Source: Flammula alnicola
Lineage: Eukaryota; Basidiomycota; Agaricomycetes; Agaricales; Strophariaceae
Direction: 5' to 3'
NCBI GenBank assembly: GCA_015499995.1
Contig: JADNRV010000193.1
Location: 29,686 to 93,685, forward strand
Length of the DNA: 64,000 nt
The position numbers and the translations under genes are program-made. Below, one piece after another: positions 61,401 through 64,000 of this stretch. The notes under the pieces were generated by a model that saw nothing but the letters and a program-made list of their open reading frames with translations, ran no database searches and was not told the DNA's origin. Every line of letters begins with the position of its first letter. Within the stretch, counting starts at the first letter, position 1.

Positions 61401-61778
61401 AAACCTATCATTCCATATAACCCATCCTGGATGTCATCAATCCTCCGTCATTGGCACATGGACTGCATTCACATGCCTCTCGGCGTCGGCGGAAAGCAAT
61501 ACCTCATCCAAGCAACTTGTTCAGCATCGAAATGGGACGAAGCCGAAGCTATACGTAAGGCTAATGCCGACACCATCGCGAAGTTCATTTATAAGTTGGT
61601 GTGTCGTTTCTCTTGTATTCCCTACATCACGGTCGATGGCGGCTCTGAGTTCAAAGGAGTCGCTGAGGAGGTGTTCCGCCAATATGGCATTGTCGTTATT
61701 GTGTCTACAGCTTATCACCCCGAGGGAATGGCGTGTCAGAGCGCGCAGCACATCAGACCCTCGTCCATGGCCTCATGA
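58425..61778 (+). CDS. retrotransposon Pol: reverse transcriptase, RNase H, integrase (frame 1 part)
   Basis: The ATG at 58425 is the first in a frame that is open from 58395. The RT shows KVRLVLDLQELNSVT, YGCVDLFAGYD and the catalytic box FMDD (59423). RNase H begins near VTVAVDAAALYGAGWVVY, with the Glu in AELYGVFRAF. The integrase has the zinc-binding HH-CC (HDECGHRG ... SCVPCQ) and the catalytic Asp in HWHMDCIHMP and in TVDGGSEF. The expected AYHPEG is reached, then the frame turns to unrelated sequence. True Pol continues one base out of frame from about 61727. It is expressed separately from gag, by re-initiation or readthrough. Confidence 0.9.
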   Translation: MGLLGDPEFREFDNFLYSFDPPDSFDYLLRQVSLASNSLRPLTTSWTLRALSSSPYTHSRTVSLTAKRKYKPVDRKVRPVPTYMPNPVALEFKPIPLPPISQLPSKPPHFASLEPTERMTAERLSLLLNTIPEGFLSPEEVNLLAFVVARREKAFAFTFAEKGTFRQEFYPDYEIPTIEHTPWQRPPIRAPKALEEVIRQEILEQEAAGRFEATSSSYRSALFAVAKKTNKVRLVLDLQELNSVTIRDAALPPSVDDFAEAFIGRAIYGCVDLFAGYDARILAESSRPLTAFHSLCGPKQQATLPMGATNAGAEFQRCVNHALQEDIDVNAKAFMDDGGIMGPHTTYDDAPIDDNPNIRQFVFEYATTLDRILARFIAAGITASGLKTTLATPRLRIVGSVVSIEGWHLEKGLISKITKWPSCENVSQIRGFLGVMGCGRKWIKNFALIAKPLTSLLRVTDADFSFTQEAQDAMDSLKQLATTAPVLIKIDYDKAKLITQLPRASDEGLVTVAVDAAALYGAGWVVYQHLDNQRRPAVYGSCTYNERETRYSQPKAELYGVFRAFKHLRHRIWGIRFCLEHDAKFLREMIVTPDLPNAPMTRWIAYLQLFDFEMHHVKAEKHQAPDGLSRRPKSDQDSEDEEESEEYLDRFIGNFLASDKELPQGFWHKDSYKLSARQVKSVLRTIQLARSAFSMSSAPYTRLLQPQAQYNIHANASRPPALNFYNLFTTGILVDSEPHSGARHPQFPIRPTRFDPSNWTRNNLADYTLLRVTDTMTYMGREFFDRKTPIEQEVEYRLGDEVINLSVTSYHYTYASRLRAGEYPPAIVDHSVVGYCAVEERTDSRANYEILTAPEHREAIACIGHKFGTTDLDAPEMWKDLRAFFTDGSLPALCLTDTKEKERFLKRANRFLFFEERLWLKPSNKSSSLPRLVIEDNQRRQELLVKVHDECGHRGRDPTYVKLAERVYWPNMYNDCAYFVRSCVPCQFESNAKPIIPYNPSWMSSILRHWHMDCIHMPLGVGGKQYLIQATCSASKWDEAEAIRKANADTIAKFIYKLVCRFSCIPYITVDGGSEFKGVAEEVFRQYGIVVIVSTAYHPEGMACQSAQHIRPSSMAS

Positions 61779-62755
61779 AAGCGTGCCATAAGGATAAGTC
61801 CAAATGGCCGCTCTATGTTGACGCGATTTTGTTCTCGATTCGCGTTACCACTAACCGAGTCACAGGGTATCCTCCTTATTACCTGGTCTATGGTATATTC
61901 CCGGTATTCGCGTTCGACATCGAGGACGGAACTTGGCAAACCTTGGATTGGGATACCGTCCGCACCACCGCTGACTTAATCGCCCTTCGCGCCCGACAAA
62001 TCGCTCGCCGAGATGAAGATGCAGAAATCTCTTATGAGCGTGCGCGCTTTTCACGTCAGCAAGCCATCGATAACTTCAATAAGCGTTACGGTAAAAATTT
62101 CTCCTTTCATGGGTTTGATGTTGGGATGTGGGTGCTTCGCCACGAGACGTGGTTGGACAATCAATTTGGCAAAAAGGACTTTTGGCGCTGGTCGGGGCCG
62201 TACATTATTCACGAGAAGCGCGATAATAACACCTATGTGTTGCGCGAGCTCAACGGCACGGTTATGCGAGGCCATGTTACTGCTCACCGCCTCAAACTTT
62301 TCTTTTTTAGGTCAGAAAATCACCTTATGAAGACCGTCACCAACACACGCCTGTACTATGATATTCAGCACTTCGAGAAGCACTACATCCAGACACTTCG
62401 TTCTTCGAGCGGCCTTCACGCAGTACGCCACCCCGACATCGACTACTACCACTACAACAAGGAGCCGCACGGCGACGACGAGCTTCCGTTTCCAGACTAC
62501 GCATCAGTGGGCGCGCGCTTTCCGCTCCGCATATTATATTTCCCTGGTATGGCTTCCAAGCCTGTCAACCTCGCCCTTGCACACCGACCGCACTGGGGCG
62601 GTTCTATCCGTGATGACCCCGCCTTTGAATCTTTCGAAAAATGGTCCAAGAAACTCGCGATCATGGCCACGGATGAGACGTCAATCACCGAGAAGATCTT
62701 TTCGCCTGCTAACGCGAACCCGAACCGCTATGCCTTGGGGTTTATTCGAACGTAA
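61733..62755 (+). CDS. retrotransposon Pol: integrase C-terminal part (shifted frame)
   Basis: An open frame of about 340 codons without its own good ATG. It begins VSERAAHQTL, the direct continuation of AYHPEG in integrases, followed by PLYVDAILFSIRVTTNR, PYYLVYG and a GPY-like module (FWRWSGPYIIHEKRDN). A single missing base near 61725-61728 (GAGGGAATGG) explains the break. Either this copy is defective or the base was lost in assembly. No chromodomain was recognised after the GPY-like module. Confidence 0.85.
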   Translation: MSERAAHQTLVHGLMKACHKDKSKWPLYVDAILFSIRVTTNRVTGYPPYYLVYGIFPVFAFDIEDGTWQTLDWDTVRTTADLIALRARQIARRDEDAEISYERARFSRQQAIDNFNKRYGKNFSFHGFDVGMWVLRHETWLDNQFGKKDFWRWSGPYIIHEKRDNNTYVLRELNGTVMRGHVTAHRLKLFFFRSENHLMKTVTNTRLYYDIQHFEKHYIQTLRSSSGLHAVRHPDIDYYHYNKEPHGDDELPFPDYASVGARFPLRILYFPGMASKPVNLALAHRPHWGGSIRDDPAFESFEKWSKKLAIMATDETSITEKIFSPANANPNRYALGFIRT

Positions 62756-62923
62756 TGTCCCCTTCTTTTTCTGTTGATTTTGCCATCACACTCCTTTCAC
62801 CGCGCCGTTTCTATGCCTTACTTTGACTCTCTTATTTTGTTCTTGTTGTTCTCTCACTTACTACCCATCACACTCCTTCTTTTATCTTCCATCTCATCAC
62901 TTTGGATGTTGGGGACAACATCT

Positions 62924-62932
62924 AAGGGGGGG
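62924..62932 (+). promoter_or_regulatory. polypurine tract
   Basis: AAGGGGGGG lies three bases before the TG of the 3' LTR, as needed to prime plus-strand synthesis. Confidence 0.8.
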
Positions 62933-62935
62933 CAC

Positions 62936-63958
62936 TGTGGAGGAGATGGATAGCGCGCTCGTAGAAACAGCGGGCAAGTCCGAATTCCCACGTGATGCCG
63001 ATCAAGCCGTGCACACTACCGCGCGACCATCGATTTGAATACCCCGTAGCATACCCTTTTCTCCCCATTTCAAACACTTCATACACTCATTACATGATCC
63101 TTTTTCATCTCCGAAAACCCCCGTACTCTCACCTCTCTTCGTTACTCCACAGACACCGTATTTCACACGCAATGGCCGTGAGAACGCGCCTCGGCAAGCC
63201 CCGTTTTGCGCTCAAGGTGTACCGCGGTCTGCCTCGACGAAAGAACAACTTCAAGTACGATCTACACCGATGGAAGGATGGGAAACCAAGCCAAGAGGAA
63301 CCATACGGCTGGTAGGAGGTCCTATTTGCAAATTCTATTCCGTTTTATTCCGTTTTATCTTGTTTCATCTTGATTCTCGATCACTTCCGCATCTCTTTCT
63401 CTTTTCAAATAGCCGACACCGAGTGCAACGAGACGACACGCTGTACGCAGGAGGACGCCCCGCCCTAACGTGCGACGAGCAGCGGACACGGTCTGGTCCA
63501 CCGTGGAAGATTGTATGTCCCTTGAGCAAGGATGTACAGTTCACTCGCGCCCGCACCAAGCCTCAATCTTGCCTCCTATCCTGCGTGCGGCCGAAATATC
63601 GTTGCACAAGGTCGAAGACCCTTTTTCTTTTTCAAATGGACAATCTAGCACATGCGTAGTATATTTGATTTGATTTCTTGGGCCTGGCGACGCAAGAGTA
63701 CGCGTGCGCCAGGAAAATCTCTATATACCCGCGTTTGTAAACTTAGGAGTCCTTAGTCAATCTACCCCCACTTTGATTCGGAAAACACTACGAGGAGCAC
63801 GAGCTATTGAGCAAGAGCATCGAGCAGAGCGCGCCGTGACATTCGCTATCTACACAACTTCTCAAATACCCCGTACTTAGGCGCCCATCAGCGCCGCTCT
63901 CTCTTCTCTTTTCGACGACCTCAATCCAACCTACCTGGAAAAGATCAGCTCTTCCACA
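62936..63958 (+). repeat. 3' LTR
   Basis: 1,023 bp, the partner of 54773-55797. It is identical by eye apart from a 2-bp loss (near 63047) and one substitution (near 63352). Confidence 0.95.
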
Positions 63959-64000
63959 GCGGTCAAATTCAGAACTTATGATTTCAATGACTTCTACTAA

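Larger units (their letters stand above)
54773..63958 (+). mobile_element. Ty3/Gypsy-type LTR retrotransposon
   Basis: A 9.2 kb element with two direct LTRs (TG...CA ends), a gag-protease frame, an RT-RNase H-integrase frame, and a G-rich polypurine tract at 62924-62932 just before the 3' LTR. GCGG flanks both ends (54769-54772 and 63959-63962) and may be a 4-bp target duplication. The LTRs differ by one 2-bp indel (near 54886) and one clear substitution (near 55191), so the insertion is recent. The domain order RT, RNase H, integrase assigns it to Ty3/Gypsy. The integrase frame is broken by one base. Confidence 0.95.

Overview
The window reads as nuclear DNA of a mushroom-forming basidiomycete (Agaricomycetes). 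Genes are split by many short GT-AG introns, mostly about 45-65 nt. Several families are typical of that class: a very large 2OG-Fe(II) oxygenase, DUF6533-like seven-helix proteins, P450s with many introns, F-box proteins that diverge after the F-box, and a KDZ transposon carrying a TET/JBP oxygenase. No bacterial operons, rRNA, tRNA or CRISPR array were seen. All exon structures were worked out by eye from splice signals and reading frames.

Left part (1-34 kb) is ordinary gene space: a type I glutamine synthetase-like enzyme (1066-2735), a UBL3-type membrane-anchored ubiquitin-fold protein (4296-5584, minus), a damaged P450 (8422-10679, minus), a six-hairpin glycosidase (11563-12882, minus), an IKS-type protein kinase (14014-17444, minus), a PMP3 proteolipid (18067-18441, minus), the 2OG oxygenase (19130-22594), an intact P450 (23038-25234, minus), two F-box-like proteins (26055-27779 and 32441-33817, minus), a disordered protein (28569-29318, minus) and a coiled-coil protein with an NFKBIL1-like tail (30149-32206). 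These look like independent housekeeping or accessory genes, not a biosynthetic cluster.

Middle part (34-46 kb) is looser: an SRPK-like kinase pseudogene with two in-frame stops, a cysteine-rich secreted protein (38500-39471, minus), and an Erg26/3-beta-HSD-like reductase (42152-43652) flanked by two direct copies of a 1.3 kb DUF6533-like gene segment.

Right part (46-64 kb) is almost all mobile DNA. A KDZ (Kyakuja-Dileera-Zisupton) transposon has an apparently intact transposase with a cysteine cluster (46661-50507, minus). Just upstream on the same strand is a TET/JBP-family oxygenase (51485-53216, minus). Large hairpins, minisatellites and short tandem arrays lie around and inside it. A 9.2 kb Ty3/Gypsy-type LTR retrotransposon (54773-63958) follows, with almost identical 1 kb LTRs.

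A recurring oddity is the single missing base. In the P450 at 8.4 kb, the glycosidase, the kinase and the retrotransposon integrase, a strongly conserved protein stretch continues across a one-base frame change that no intron explains. The reductase at 42 kb has a similar shift of the opposite sense. This may be assembly indel error, real decay, or both.
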